From assembly GCA_027348115.1 (NCBI GenBank), contig DAIEQA010000152.1, forward strand, positions 1-30,588: 30,588 nt of DNA, read 5' to 3'. Source of the DNA: Fen-1258 sp027348115 (GTDB taxonomy: Bacteria; Bacteroidota; Ignavibacteria; Ignavibacteriales; Melioribacteraceae). The stretch's first letter is position 1. Every line of letters starts with the position of its first letter. Made by a program: the position numbers and the translations under genes. This document shows positions 16,281 through 24,983 of the stretch, piece by piece. The notes below the pieces were generated by a model. That model saw only the letters and a list, made by a program, of their open reading frames with translations. It was not told the DNA's origin and ran no database searches.

Positions 16281-18071
16281 ATGAGACATATTTTAACAAT
16301 TCTGTTTATTTCAGTAATTGTATCAGTGACTCTGTTTGCCCAGCAAAAAGATACAGTTAATGTTCCGGACTATTACTCGACAAACGGTACGGAAGGAACA
16401 TTAAATGATGCAGTTCAGACTGCCATCACTGCTGGCAAATTGTCGAATACAGTTTTTAAACTTTCAAAGTACGGTCTTTATATTCTCACCGGAACAATTA
16501 CTACACCTGCCGGGGCAACATTTGAAATAGTTGCAGATCCTCCAGGAACTACCCAGCAAGCAGCTCCACCGATGGTTGCGTGGACCGAAAGCACGGCTCC
16601 GAATAAGGCTTACCTTTTTGATGTGCCCGGGCAACTTAAGATGAAAAATATCTGGTTGAATTGGTCAGGCGTTGAGGGTACTCGCTTTGCTTCAACCATT
16701 CGCGTCGGCGATTCTGCATCTGTTACAGGCGGTCGCATTGAGTGTAATAATGTCATTTTCGATTATGTCGATCAAGCTTCAAGCGGCGCTATCCAACCGT
16801 ACGCTACACACTTTAGAGGAATTTTTAAGAACTGTTATTTTAAAAATTGTACGGACGCTCACTTCCGATATTACAGCAGGGCCGTTTCTTTCCCATATAA
16901 CACTACGGGTTTGCATTCCGATACAGTATCATTTGAAAACTGTACCTTCGCAAATATTGGATATGTTTATATGCAGGAGGGTGCTGAATACGGCGATAAT
17001 GTATTTTTTAACCACTGTACTTTTTACAATGTAGTCATGTTCCCACTGGAATCGGGCTGGTGGTGGAAGATGTACGTTACCAATTCGTTGTTCATAAATA
17101 CGTTTATGTTTGGTAGAATACCTGCAAACGACGGTGGAGGCAACGGCGGTACAATTGCAATAGCTCCTATAGATAGTAGTACCACTCTAGGTGCCGGCTT
17201 TGGTTTTAAGGTACCGTTTACTGAACAAGATCGACGCATACTGTTTGCCAATAACAATTATTACATCGATCAATGGCTTGTTGACTGGATGGGGTATGGA
17301 CCAAACGGAAGCCCTTACAGTAAAGCTCAACACAAAGCCAGACACGATGATGCTGTTCCCACACCGCAGCCAATGATGAACCGTGTGACAAAAGCTTTTT
17401 TCGATTCCACAGATGCTAACGGTAAAAAAGTATTTCCATATATGAATAGAACCCCTACCGATAGTCTCGATCCTGGATTTATTAATCCTCCTATTAATTT
17501 AGATTCGTTGAAAAAGTTTCTGAATTTTAAATGGGATAATAACGCCGACTGTGAATGGGCTTGGAAACCTGAAAATAGTTACAAGTATCAAAAATGGCCA
17601 TTTGAAGAAAGCCTAGCTTATACAAACGCCACTTTAAAAACGGCTGCTATGGGTGGTTTCCCATTGGGTGATTTGAGATGGTTCCCCGATCAATATTCTG
17701 CTTGGAGTGCTCAAGCCGATAAAGAACATCAATTTATAACCAATTGGCTCGAAACCGGAAGTCAAAGCGGAAGTGATGTTAAAGAAATTACAGGTAAGAA
17801 AATACCAGGTGAATATGTCTTGAATCAAAACTTCCCAAATCCTTTCAATCCTACAACCCAGATTCAATATTCGGTACCTAAGAATGGTTATGTTTCTCTG
17901 AAAGTCTATAATGCTATTGGACAGGAAGTTGCAATACTGTTCTCTGGTATGCAGAGAGCTGGTAATTATGAAGCTACGTTCGACGGAAAGGGTTTTTCAA
18001 GCGGTATTTACTTCTATCGTTTGCAAGCGGATAATGTTTCCATTACAAAGAAATTTGTTCTCTTGAAGTAG
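16281..18071 (+). CDS. Secreted parallel-beta-helix-like protein with T9SS sorting domain (pectate-lyase-like fold, function unknown)
   Basis: A 596-residue exported protein. A signal peptide (about 1-20, LFAQ at the cleavage site) is followed by a region of about 70-290 with repeated short rungs such as VSFENCTFANIGY, VFFNHCTFYNV and FKNCYFKNC. These are typical of right-handed parallel beta-helix proteins, including many polysaccharide lyases and pectinesterase-like enzymes. Residues about 320-500 hold Trp/Asp-rich sequence that I cannot assign. The last ~86 residues (from Glu511) are a type A T9SS domain (NFPNPFNPTTQIQYSV... KKFVLLK), so the protein should cross the outer membrane and be surface-attached or released. 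AGGAGG precedes the ATG, 91 bp after the receptor stop. No catalytic residues can be named; a lyase, a glycan-binding protein or a structural role all fit. Confidence 0.75.
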   Translation: MRHILTILFISVIVSVTLFAQQKDTVNVPDYYSTNGTEGTLNDAVQTAITAGKLSNTVFKLSKYGLYILTGTITTPAGATFEIVADPPGTTQQAAPPMVAWTESTAPNKAYLFDVPGQLKMKNIWLNWSGVEGTRFASTIRVGDSASVTGGRIECNNVIFDYVDQASSGAIQPYATHFRGIFKNCYFKNCTDAHFRYYSRAVSFPYNTTGLHSDTVSFENCTFANIGYVYMQEGAEYGDNVFFNHCTFYNVVMFPLESGWWWKMYVTNSLFINTFMFGRIPANDGGGNGGTIAIAPIDSSTTLGAGFGFKVPFTEQDRRILFANNNYYIDQWLVDWMGYGPNGSPYSKAQHKARHDDAVPTPQPMMNRVTKAFFDSTDANGKKVFPYMNRTPTDSLDPGFINPPINLDSLKKFLNFKWDNNADCEWAWKPENSYKYQKWPFEESLAYTNATLKTAAMGGFPLGDLRWFPDQYSAWSAQADKEHQFITNWLETGSQSGSDVKEITGKKIPGEYVLNQNFPNPFNPTTQIQYSVPKNGYVSLKVYNAIGQEVAILFSGMQRAGNYEATFDGKGFSSGIYFYRLQADNVSITKKFVLLK

Positions 18072-18082
18072 TGTTTTGCGTT

Positions 18083-18157
18083 AGCCCACCTTGTGTGGGC
18101 TTACGTTGCCACAACCCGGCTTGAGGGGATTGCACCTCCGACTTGAGCCGGGAGTGG
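18083..18157. repeat. Two adjacent stem-loops after the beta-helix gene
   Basis: The first hairpin has arms AGCCCAC (18083-18089) and GTGGGCT (18095-18101). The second is compound: CCAC-AA-CCCGGCT (18109-18121) pairs with AGCCGGG-A-GTGG (18146-18157), and GAGG/CCTC (18123-18126, 18135-18138) can pair inside it. The second also contains the direct repeat CCGRCTTGAG (18116-18125, 18138-18147). Only short T-runs follow, so the pair is at best a weak terminator. It is GC-rich against an AT-rich background and could be a REP-like element. Confidence 0.55.
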
Positions 18158-18329
18158 GAACTTTTGAGTTCGATAATAAAGATTTTTTAGAACAAGATCA
18201 GTAAATAACGGTGCAAAATATACAAACAATTTTTCCGGATTTCATAATGCGTTGGAACTTCTTAAAAATTTTCTGTTGCAGTAGTATTAAAATCAACATC
18301 TAGTTAATAAATAACTAAGGAGAAGGCTT

Positions 18330-21300
18330 ATGAAGAAGTTAACAAATTTGTTTATGTTTTTTATTGCAGTTCTAATGATTATCGGGACTGTTGCCCTACA
18401 GGCTCAGACTATGGTAAGCCAATGGGGTTCAACACCTCGCGGTAGTGCCTGGCCCATTCTCAATACTGCATCAACGCCCGCGGGTAATGCCGGTATGGGG
18501 GCCGATGCAGCGCCGACAGCATGGGCAAGCATCAAAGGTGGTTTTGATACTATGACACCAACCCTTACCCAGGCAGTTGTTATCAGTGGTACTTTTGAAT
18601 TTGTAGGTGGCGGAGGCGGTAGTGCTTACACTTGGCTTCGTTACGCTTTCTTTTATCAAGATCCTACTACACTGACAAATCAAAATACTCCTACTGCCGC
18701 TTGGTCAGGTGCTAATTGTTGGGGATACCAGTTCGATCCGAGATCCGGTAACGGTACAATTGCAAATGCTGGCGGTGGGCAAGGTACTCTCTGGACAGTT
18801 GTCGGTTCAGGCGGCTGGAACAGTTCGTATGCTAACGGCAAACCTCTTTCAACTGTATACAATGCACCTTACGCCGCAGTGGCATCGGCCGGTGTTTACG
18901 ACTGGGCGATATCGGTTAGACCGTTGGCCGACGGTACAAACGAAATTAGATATTATTTTGTAAAACAACATGCGCCGGATAAACAAGCCGATTATTGGTT
19001 CGCCGGCATAACCATCGATCCTACACCGGTAACAACTAAATTCAACAGCATTGCTTTCTCTGTTAATAATGATATAGATAAAACGTGTAAACAGGTCAAT
19101 TTAACAAATGTAACTGTTAAACTTGGCGATCCGATTACGATTCCTGATGCACCGTTTGAAGCATTCTACGTTGACCAGTGGGGCTCAACACCTCGCGGTA
19201 GCAGCGGTTGGACTATCTTAAATGATTCAACCTATATAGTCGGTGACGCCGCTATGGGCGGTTCGGCAAAACCAACAGGTTGGATGAGTATTAAAGGCGG
19301 ATTTAGAGAAACCGTTACAGCTACTGTTAAAAAAGCCTTGGTTATCTCTGGTTCTTTTGAGTTTGTAGGCGGTGGGGCAGGCAGTGCTTATACATGGCTT
19401 CGTTTTGCTTTATTTAATGAAAGCGGAAAACTTTCGAATCAAAATATGCCTAACGCCATGTGGAGTGAAGATTCCAACGGTAATGGATACATATTTACTC
19501 CGGTATCAGGTACCGGAACTGTATCGAATACCTATAATACCTGGCCGCAAGGCAATTCAGGTACAGAATGGCCTCTCATAAATTCAAAAGGATGGACAAG
19601 CACCAATAGCAATGGCGGAGGACCATATTCAACTATAATGCAGGCCCCATACCGTGCAGTAGCTACTGCCGGTGTATACGATTGGGCAATATCGGTTCAG
19701 CCGTTAGCCAACGGTACACAAGAAGTAAGGTGGTATTTTGTTAAGCAGCATGCAGCCGGTCAACAACCCACTTATTGGTGGGGCGGATCATTTATTGACC
19801 CAACACCGGCAACAAGTAGTTTCAACAGCATCGGTTTTGCTTGTAATAATGATTTGGACGCTACATGCAAACAGGTCAATTTAACTAATGTTAAGGTTGA
19901 CTTAACCGATCCTATAACAGTACCGGATGCACCGTTTGAAGCATTCTATGTTGATCAGTGGGGCTCAACGCCTCGCGGTAGCAGCGGTTGGACAATATTA
20001 AATGATTCGACTTATGTAGTAGGTGACGCCTCGATGGGAGGTACCGGAAAACCTACAGGTTGGATGAGTATTAAAGGCGGATTTAGAGAAACAGTTAAAC
20101 CAAATCTTAAAAAAGCAATGGTTATCTCCGGTACATTTGAGTTTGTAGGCGGCGGAGGAGGCAGTGCGTATACTTGGCTTCGTTTTGCTTTGTTCAACGG
20201 AGCCGGAAAGCTATCTAATCAAAATATGCCTAACGCTATGTGGAGCGAAGATTCCAATGGTAATGGATACATATTTACCCCGGTATCGGGTACAGGAACT
20301 GTATCAAATACATATAATACTTGGCCGCAAGGCAATTCCGGAACTGAGTGGCCTCTCATAAATTCAAAAGGATGGACAAGCACCAACAGCAATGGCGGAG
20401 GACCATACTCAACTATATTTCAAGCTCCCTACCGAGCAGTAGCTACTGCAGGTGTTTACGATTGGGCAATCTCGGTTCAGCCGTTGGCAGACGGTACACA
20501 AGAAGTAAGATGGTATTTCATACAAAAGCATGCAGCAGGTTCCACAAATTACTATTGGTGGGGCGGATCTTTTATTGATGCTTTACCAGTAACAAATGCT
20601 TTCAACAGTATCGGTTTCGCAATTAATAATGATGTAGACGCTACATTAAAACAAGTTAATTTAACAAATGTTAAGGTTGACTTAACTGATCCAATAACAG
20701 TACCCGACGCTCCATGGCAATCCTACTATGTTGATCAGTGGGGATTTTTCGGAGGTCAAAACGGTGCAAGTCAAACAAGCACGTGGAAATTCGTTCCTGC
20801 AGATCTAACAGGTAACGCAACAATCACCGGTGCAAAACCTCCAATCAACTGGGCATCTTTACGCGGTGGATGGGCCACTCCTGTTACTCCTAAACCAGGT
20901 AAAGCATTTATTGTAAGTGGAAAGTTTGAATTAGTCGGCGGCGGTTTTGAAAACTGGGGTTCACTGAATCTTGGTTTATTCTACTGTCCTAATCCTGGTA
21001 AAATTGATTCTACCGGCGGATCTGCTTTCACTCATTGGACCGGTACCGATAATAATGAATACGGTTATTTGTTCTCACCGCACAGTGATAAACTACCGGC
21101 TAATACATACGGACTTTATGATTTAGCAACAGTTGGTGCAATTGTAAATGAACCATGGCTTGCAACAAGCGGTACATCCCCGTTTGATAAAAATAACGGC
21201 AATTATATAGTAAGCACTAATATTCAAAATCCGGCAAATGCTGTTGGCACTGCGGGAGTTTACAATTTTGCTTTCTCTGTTGCCCCTCAAGCAGATGGAA

Positions 21301-21806
21301 CAAACGAAATTCGTTATTCAATTGAGAAAGCCGACAAGAGCTATAACTTTGGCGGTATCGTAATAGACAAAAAATCGCCGGCTGTAGTTACTAAATTTAA
21401 CAGCATCAACTTTGCAATTAGCAACACATCTGCCACTGCTATGAAGGTTACAGATGTGATGGTAGATTTAGGTAATCCTATTACCATTCCGGATTCTTAT
21501 ACCGTTACCGCAGTTGATGAGACACAGAACAATCAATTACCAACAGATTATTCTTTAAGCCAGAATTATCCCAACCCGTTTAATCCAACAACAAATATCG
21601 AGTTCGCGCTTCCGAAGAACGGTTATGTTAAACTTGTTGTATACGATTTAATGGGTAGAGTTGTTTCTCAATTGGTAGACGGAGTTCTAAACGCTGGTTA
21701 TCATAAGGTTAATTTCAACGGTACGAATCTCTCTTCGGGAGTATATTTCTATTCGTTGAAAGCGGACAATTTCTCAAGCGTAAAGAAATTAATGCTGCTT
21801 AAGTAA
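18330..21806 (+). CDS. Secreted four-module repeat protein with T9SS sorting domain, function unknown
   Basis: An 1158-residue exported protein of no family I recognise. The signal peptide spans about residues 1-25 (ending VALQAQ). Four tandem modules follow: 31-282, 283-542, 543-802 and 803-1055. Each starts QWG, then W-SIKGGF or W-SLRGGW, an ISGxFEFVGGG strand, an aromatic WLRxAxF strand, TAGVYDWAISVQPLADGT, and FNSIxFAxNN, ending VDLTDPITVPDAP. This strand-rich pattern suggests a concanavalin-like jelly-roll, but that is inference. Modules 2 and 3 are nearly identical; module 4 is the most divergent. A type A T9SS domain closes the protein (about 1070-1158). AAGGAG precedes the ATG. Position next to a TonB receptor suggests surface glycan binding. 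Confidence 0.8.
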   Translation: MKKLTNLFMFFIAVLMIIGTVALQAQTMVSQWGSTPRGSAWPILNTASTPAGNAGMGADAAPTAWASIKGGFDTMTPTLTQAVVISGTFEFVGGGGGSAYTWLRYAFFYQDPTTLTNQNTPTAAWSGANCWGYQFDPRSGNGTIANAGGGQGTLWTVVGSGGWNSSYANGKPLSTVYNAPYAAVASAGVYDWAISVRPLADGTNEIRYYFVKQHAPDKQADYWFAGITIDPTPVTTKFNSIAFSVNNDIDKTCKQVNLTNVTVKLGDPITIPDAPFEAFYVDQWGSTPRGSSGWTILNDSTYIVGDAAMGGSAKPTGWMSIKGGFRETVTATVKKALVISGSFEFVGGGAGSAYTWLRFALFNESGKLSNQNMPNAMWSEDSNGNGYIFTPVSGTGTVSNTYNTWPQGNSGTEWPLINSKGWTSTNSNGGGPYSTIMQAPYRAVATAGVYDWAISVQPLANGTQEVRWYFVKQHAAGQQPTYWWGGSFIDPTPATSSFNSIGFACNNDLDATCKQVNLTNVKVDLTDPITVPDAPFEAFYVDQWGSTPRGSSGWTILNDSTYVVGDASMGGTGKPTGWMSIKGGFRETVKPNLKKAMVISGTFEFVGGGGGSAYTWLRFALFNGAGKLSNQNMPNAMWSEDSNGNGYIFTPVSGTGTVSNTYNTWPQGNSGTEWPLINSKGWTSTNSNGGGPYSTIFQAPYRAVATAGVYDWAISVQPLADGTQEVRWYFIQKHAAGSTNYYWWGGSFIDALPVTNAFNSIGFAINNDVDATLKQVNLTNVKVDLTDPITVPDAPWQSYYVDQWGFFGGQNGASQTSTWKFVPADLTGNATITGAKPPINWASLRGGWATPVTPKPGKAFIVSGKFELVGGGFENWGSLNLGLFYCPNPGKIDSTGGSAFTHWTGTDNNEYGYLFSPHSDKLPANTYGLYDLATVGAIVNEPWLATSGTSPFDKNNGNYIVSTNIQNPANAVGTAGVYNFAFSVAPQADGTNEIRYSIEKADKSYNFGGIVIDKKSPAVVTKFNSINFAISNTSATAMKVTDVMVDLGNPITIPDSYTVTAVDETQNNQLPTDYSLSQNYPNPFNPTTNIEFALPKNGYVKLVVYDLMGRVVSQLVDGVLNAGYHKVNFNGTNLSSGVYFYSLKADNFSSVKKLMLLK
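18420..19175 (+). repeat. Repeat module 1 of the four-module T9SS protein
   Basis: This unit is 756 bp (252 residues), from QWGSTPRGSAW to EAFYVD. It shares the frame sequence with modules 2 and 3 but differs in its central third (NTPTAAWSGANCWGYQFDP region). Confidence 0.8.
19176..19955 (+). repeat. Repeat module 2 of the four-module T9SS protein
   Basis: This unit is 780 bp (260 residues). It is nearly identical to module 3, including a stretch of over 60 identical residues from NQNMPNAMWSED to NGGGPYSTI, and the DNA differs mainly at third codon positions. Confidence 0.88.
19956..20735 (+). repeat. Repeat module 3 of the four-module T9SS protein
   Basis: This unit is 780 bp, the same length as module 2, with no insertion or deletion that I can see overall. 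Substitutions cluster at the start of the unit and in the KQHAAG to FIDALPVT segment. Confidence 0.88.
20736..21494 (+). repeat. Divergent repeat module 4 of the four-module T9SS protein
   Basis: About 253 residues. It keeps the QWG start, WASLRGGW, IVSGKFELVGGG, GTAGVYNFAFSVAPQADGT, KFNSINFAISN and VDLGNPITIPD landmarks, but the loops between them are different. This could mark a different ligand specificity. Confidence 0.8.
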
Positions 21807-21833
21807 AGCTGCAATGTTCTTCTTACTTATGAA

Positions 21834-21921
21834 ATTATCAAAATATTGTTTTGATAATGAGAAGTCTTTAATCAAAGCATCGATTAAAGAAATAGTTTAG
21901 CTGAGTAAGTTAAATTTCAGC
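21834..21921 (+). other. Tandem stem-loops in the 3' untranslated region
   Basis: Two perfect hairpins and a weaker one precede the terminator: ATTATCAAAA/TTTTGATAAT (21834-21858, 5-nt loop), TCTTTAATC/GATTAAAGA (21865-21890, 8-nt loop) and GCTGA/TCAGC (21900-21921). Serial hairpins at an mRNA 3' end can slow exonuclease decay, which would suit a highly expressed surface protein. Confidence 0.55.
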
Positions 21922-21922
21922 G

Positions 21923-21956
21923 AAGCCTGCCCAGCTTGCTGGGCAGGCTTTTTTTT
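21923..21956 (+). terminator. Strong intrinsic terminator after the four-module protein gene
   Basis: AAGCCTGCCCAGC and GCTGGGCAGGCTT form a 13-bp GC-rich stem with a very tight loop, followed by a T-run to 21956. This is a textbook Rho-independent terminator on the + strand. It separates the receptor/beta-helix/module-protein unit from the GH2-GH43-CE15 unit. Confidence 0.92.
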
Positions 21957-22108
21957 CAGTTGAAATAGCTTCATGATCTCGGATGAAAAAAATTTTACTA
22001 AGAATATTCTTTTGTGTTCAATTACCTTGGCCAAGAAGGTCAAAGAAGAAAAACAGTATTTGTATGACAAGAGGCGGCAGCGCATTCCGGCGTAAATTAA
22101 ATTTTAAA

Positions 22109-24877
22109 ATGGTTGATCATCATCAATGGTTCAACTTTGAAACGGAAAAACAAATTGCATCAATTGCATTTCTTTTTCTGTTAGTATATATCCCGGCATT
22201 TGCTCAAACTGCTAAAACACCTGCTGGCAGTTTTCTAAGAGAGCGTATTTCCATTAATGCGAATTGGAAATTTTTCAAATATGATTCTACATCCAGACCG
22301 GATGATTTAATTTATGATGTTCGCCCTGAAGTTAAAGAGATAGAAGAATACAAAATTGCCGACGCAAAACCGACCGAAGCGGAAAATGTCAGCGCAAAGC
22401 AAATTGTACTTAAACCATGGATAATGCCAACCGGCAACGATTTTATAAAAGATGCTACAAAACATTTTGTCCGCCCCGACGGAAATCCCGGCAGCGATTT
22501 CCCGTTTGTTCAAAAAAGTTTTAATGATAGCGCTTGGGAACAAGTAAATCTGCCGCATGACTGGGCAATCAAGGGACCGTTTTACAAAGGCGGCAATCCT
22601 GTAGTTGGCGGCGGTATGGGACGCCTTCCTATTCAGGGAGTTGCCTGGTACCGAAAAAAAATAGACATTCCGAAATCCGACAAAGGCAAGTCGATATTCT
22701 TAGATATAGACGGAGCTATGTCTTATGCAATGGTTTGGTGTAACGGCAAGCTTGCCAGCGGCTGGCCTTATGGTTATACTTCCTGGCGTGTTGATTTAAC
22801 GCCGTATATTATTCCCGGCGAAGAGAACCAAATAGCAATTCGTTTAGACAATCCGAATAATTCATCGCGATGGTATCCCGGCAGCGGAATATATCGCAAT
22901 GTTTGGTTGGTAAAAACTAATGCTGTTCATGTAGCTCATTGGGGTACATACATAACAACACACGATGTTTCTAAGACTTCCGCAGTTATAAATCTTGAAG
23001 TTACAATAGATAATAATTCCGGCAGTGATTCTAAAGTAACTGCTGTTACAAAGTTGTTTGAATTAAACCGCGACGGTAAAAAATCCGATAATCCGGTAAC
23101 CGAATTCTCGCCTCTGACCACACAAGTGTTGGCGGGAAAAGAATCTAAAGTTGTAGGCACAGTTACAATTAAAAATCCAAAACTTTGGGGACCGCCACCA
23201 ACGCAGATTCCTAACCGTTATATTGCGGTTACAACGCTTTACCAAGACGGTAAAGAAATTGATCAATATAAAACCAAGTTTGGAATAAGGTCATTACGAT
23301 TCGATCCTAATGCCGGTATCTATATCAATGGCGAGCATATAAAAATCAAAGGAGTAAACGAGCATCACGATCTTGGCGCTTTGGGAGCGGCGTTTAACAC
23401 TCGCGCTGCAGAGCGTCAGCTTGAAATTCTAAGAGAGATGGGATGCAATGCGATTCGTACCGCGCATAACCCGCCAGCTCCGGAATTTTTAGAACTCACC
23501 GACCGCATGGGCTTTCTCGTAATGGACGAAGCTTTTGACGTATGGATGATGAAAAAAACTCCGCTCGATTTTCACTTGATCTTTTCCGATTGGCATGAAC
23601 AAGATTTAAGAGCTATGGTACGGCGTGACAGGAACCACGCTTCCGTTATAATGTGGAGTTACGGCAACGAAGTCGGTGAACAATATACCGATGCAAAAGG
23701 CGCGGCATTAGCTAAACAATTACACGACATAGTTAAAGAAGAAGATCCGACGCGTCCTTCTACAAGCGCTATGAACTGGTCAAAACCGGATATGCCTTTT
23801 TCTGGAATGATGGATGTCATCAGCTTAAATTATCAGGGTGAGGGAATTCGTCAGGAGCCCGAGTTTGAAGGAACAAATCGGATTCGAACAAAACCTCAGT
23901 ACGATGCTTTTCATAAAAAATTTCCAGATAAAGTAATTCTAAGCAGCGAAACCGCTTCGGCAGCCAGCAGCCGCGGTATTTATCTATTCCCTGTAACGCA
24001 GGAAGTCAGTTCGCCTATTCGAGAAGGCATTGGAGGAGATTCTAAAATTCACCAGGTAAGTTCCTATGAACTTTACGCTGTCGACTTCGGAGCTTCCGCG
24101 GATAAAGTTTTTAGTTCGATCGATAGGCATCCTTTTGTTGCCGGAGAATTTGTTTGGAACGGTTTTGATTACTTAGGCGAGCCGACTCCATACTATGAAG
24201 CCCGAAGTTCATATACAGGAATTATCGATCTTGCCGGATTCAAAAAAGATCGATTTTATCTTTATCAATCTCAGTGGCGTCCGGATTTTCCTATGGTTCA
24301 TATTTTACCTCACTGGAATTGGCCGGACCGCATTGGCAAGGTAACGCCAGTTCATGTTTTTACTTCCGGCGATGAAGCGGAATTGTTTCTCAACGGAAAA
24401 TCTCTCGGCAAAAAGAAAAAGGCACAGTACGAATACCGTCTTCGCTGGGACAATGTGAAATATGAACCCGGTGAATTGAAGGCAGTAGCTTACAAGAACG
24501 GCAAGAAATGGGCGGAAGAAGTTGTTAAAACAACCGGCGTGCCATTTAGGTTGTTCGCAACTGCAGATCGTAAAGAGATTAAAGCCGACGGAGAAGATTT
24601 ATCTTTTATAACTGTACAAGTTGAAGATAAAAACGGGCTGACGGTTCCGACAGCGGATAATCTAATCAAGTTTGAAATTGAAGGCGAAGGCGAAATAGCA
24701 GCAACCGATAACGGCGACCCGACAAGTTTTACTCCGTTTCCTTCGCATCAACGAAATGCATTTAACGGTTTAGCAATTGTAATTGTTCGCTCGAAGAAAG
24801 GGGAACATGGTTCAATAACTCTTAATGCAAAATCTCCGGGATTAAAAGAAACTCGTGTAATTATAAAAAGTCGATGA
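22109..24877 (+). CDS. Glycoside hydrolase family 2 enzyme (beta-galactosidase type, DUF4982-like C-terminal domain)
   Basis: A 922-residue exported GH2 enzyme. From the ATG at 22109 a signal peptide is visible (hydrophobic core IASIAFLFLLVYIPAFAQ). It is followed by the jelly-roll sugar-binding domain (about 35-270, VNLPHDWAIKGPF), an Ig-like domain (about 275-395) and the TIM barrel with general acid Glu521 (SYGNEVGEQ) and nucleophile Glu614 (LSSETASA). After the barrel come a DUF4982-like domain (VHVFTSGDEAELFLNGKSLG) and an Ig/invasin-like C-terminal domain. The frame is open to an ATG at 21983, but those 42 extra residues are highly basic and bury the signal peptide, so I reject that start. 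Unlike its neighbours it has no T9SS domain, suggesting a periplasmic location. Beta-galactosidase is the best guess. Confidence 0.88.
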   Translation: MVDHHQWFNFETEKQIASIAFLFLLVYIPAFAQTAKTPAGSFLRERISINANWKFFKYDSTSRPDDLIYDVRPEVKEIEEYKIADAKPTEAENVSAKQIVLKPWIMPTGNDFIKDATKHFVRPDGNPGSDFPFVQKSFNDSAWEQVNLPHDWAIKGPFYKGGNPVVGGGMGRLPIQGVAWYRKKIDIPKSDKGKSIFLDIDGAMSYAMVWCNGKLASGWPYGYTSWRVDLTPYIIPGEENQIAIRLDNPNNSSRWYPGSGIYRNVWLVKTNAVHVAHWGTYITTHDVSKTSAVINLEVTIDNNSGSDSKVTAVTKLFELNRDGKKSDNPVTEFSPLTTQVLAGKESKVVGTVTIKNPKLWGPPPTQIPNRYIAVTTLYQDGKEIDQYKTKFGIRSLRFDPNAGIYINGEHIKIKGVNEHHDLGALGAAFNTRAAERQLEILREMGCNAIRTAHNPPAPEFLELTDRMGFLVMDEAFDVWMMKKTPLDFHLIFSDWHEQDLRAMVRRDRNHASVIMWSYGNEVGEQYTDAKGAALAKQLHDIVKEEDPTRPSTSAMNWSKPDMPFSGMMDVISLNYQGEGIRQEPEFEGTNRIRTKPQYDAFHKKFPDKVILSSETASAASSRGIYLFPVTQEVSSPIREGIGGDSKIHQVSSYELYAVDFGASADKVFSSIDRHPFVAGEFVWNGFDYLGEPTPYYEARSSYTGIIDLAGFKKDRFYLYQSQWRPDFPMVHILPHWNWPDRIGKVTPVHVFTSGDEAELFLNGKSLGKKKKAQYEYRLRWDNVKYEPGELKAVAYKNGKKWAEEVVKTTGVPFRLFATADRKEIKADGEDLSFITVQVEDKNGLTVPTADNLIKFEIEGEGEIAATDNGDPTSFTPFPSHQRNAFNGLAIVIVRSKKGEHGSITLNAKSPGLKETRVIIKSR

Positions 24878-24983
24878 AAAGATTATAAAAAAACATTTGA
24901 AACATTTTAAATAAATCAGTGTGATGGGAAGAATCTCTAATCTCAACAAACATGCGCTTGCGCTAACAACCGAGCTTAATGAC

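Noticed and set aside
18471..18963. Long frames on other strands and frames inside the four-module gene and other large genes
   Set aside because: They lie inside well-supported coding sequence, recur with the repeat modules and lack ribosome-binding sites; they reflect codon bias of the real frame.
24921..24983. In-frame GTG/ATG start for the GH43 gene, 21 codons upstream
   Set aside because: It would push the signal peptide away from the N-terminus; the ATG at 24984 gives a normal lysine-rich n-region and hydrophobic core.
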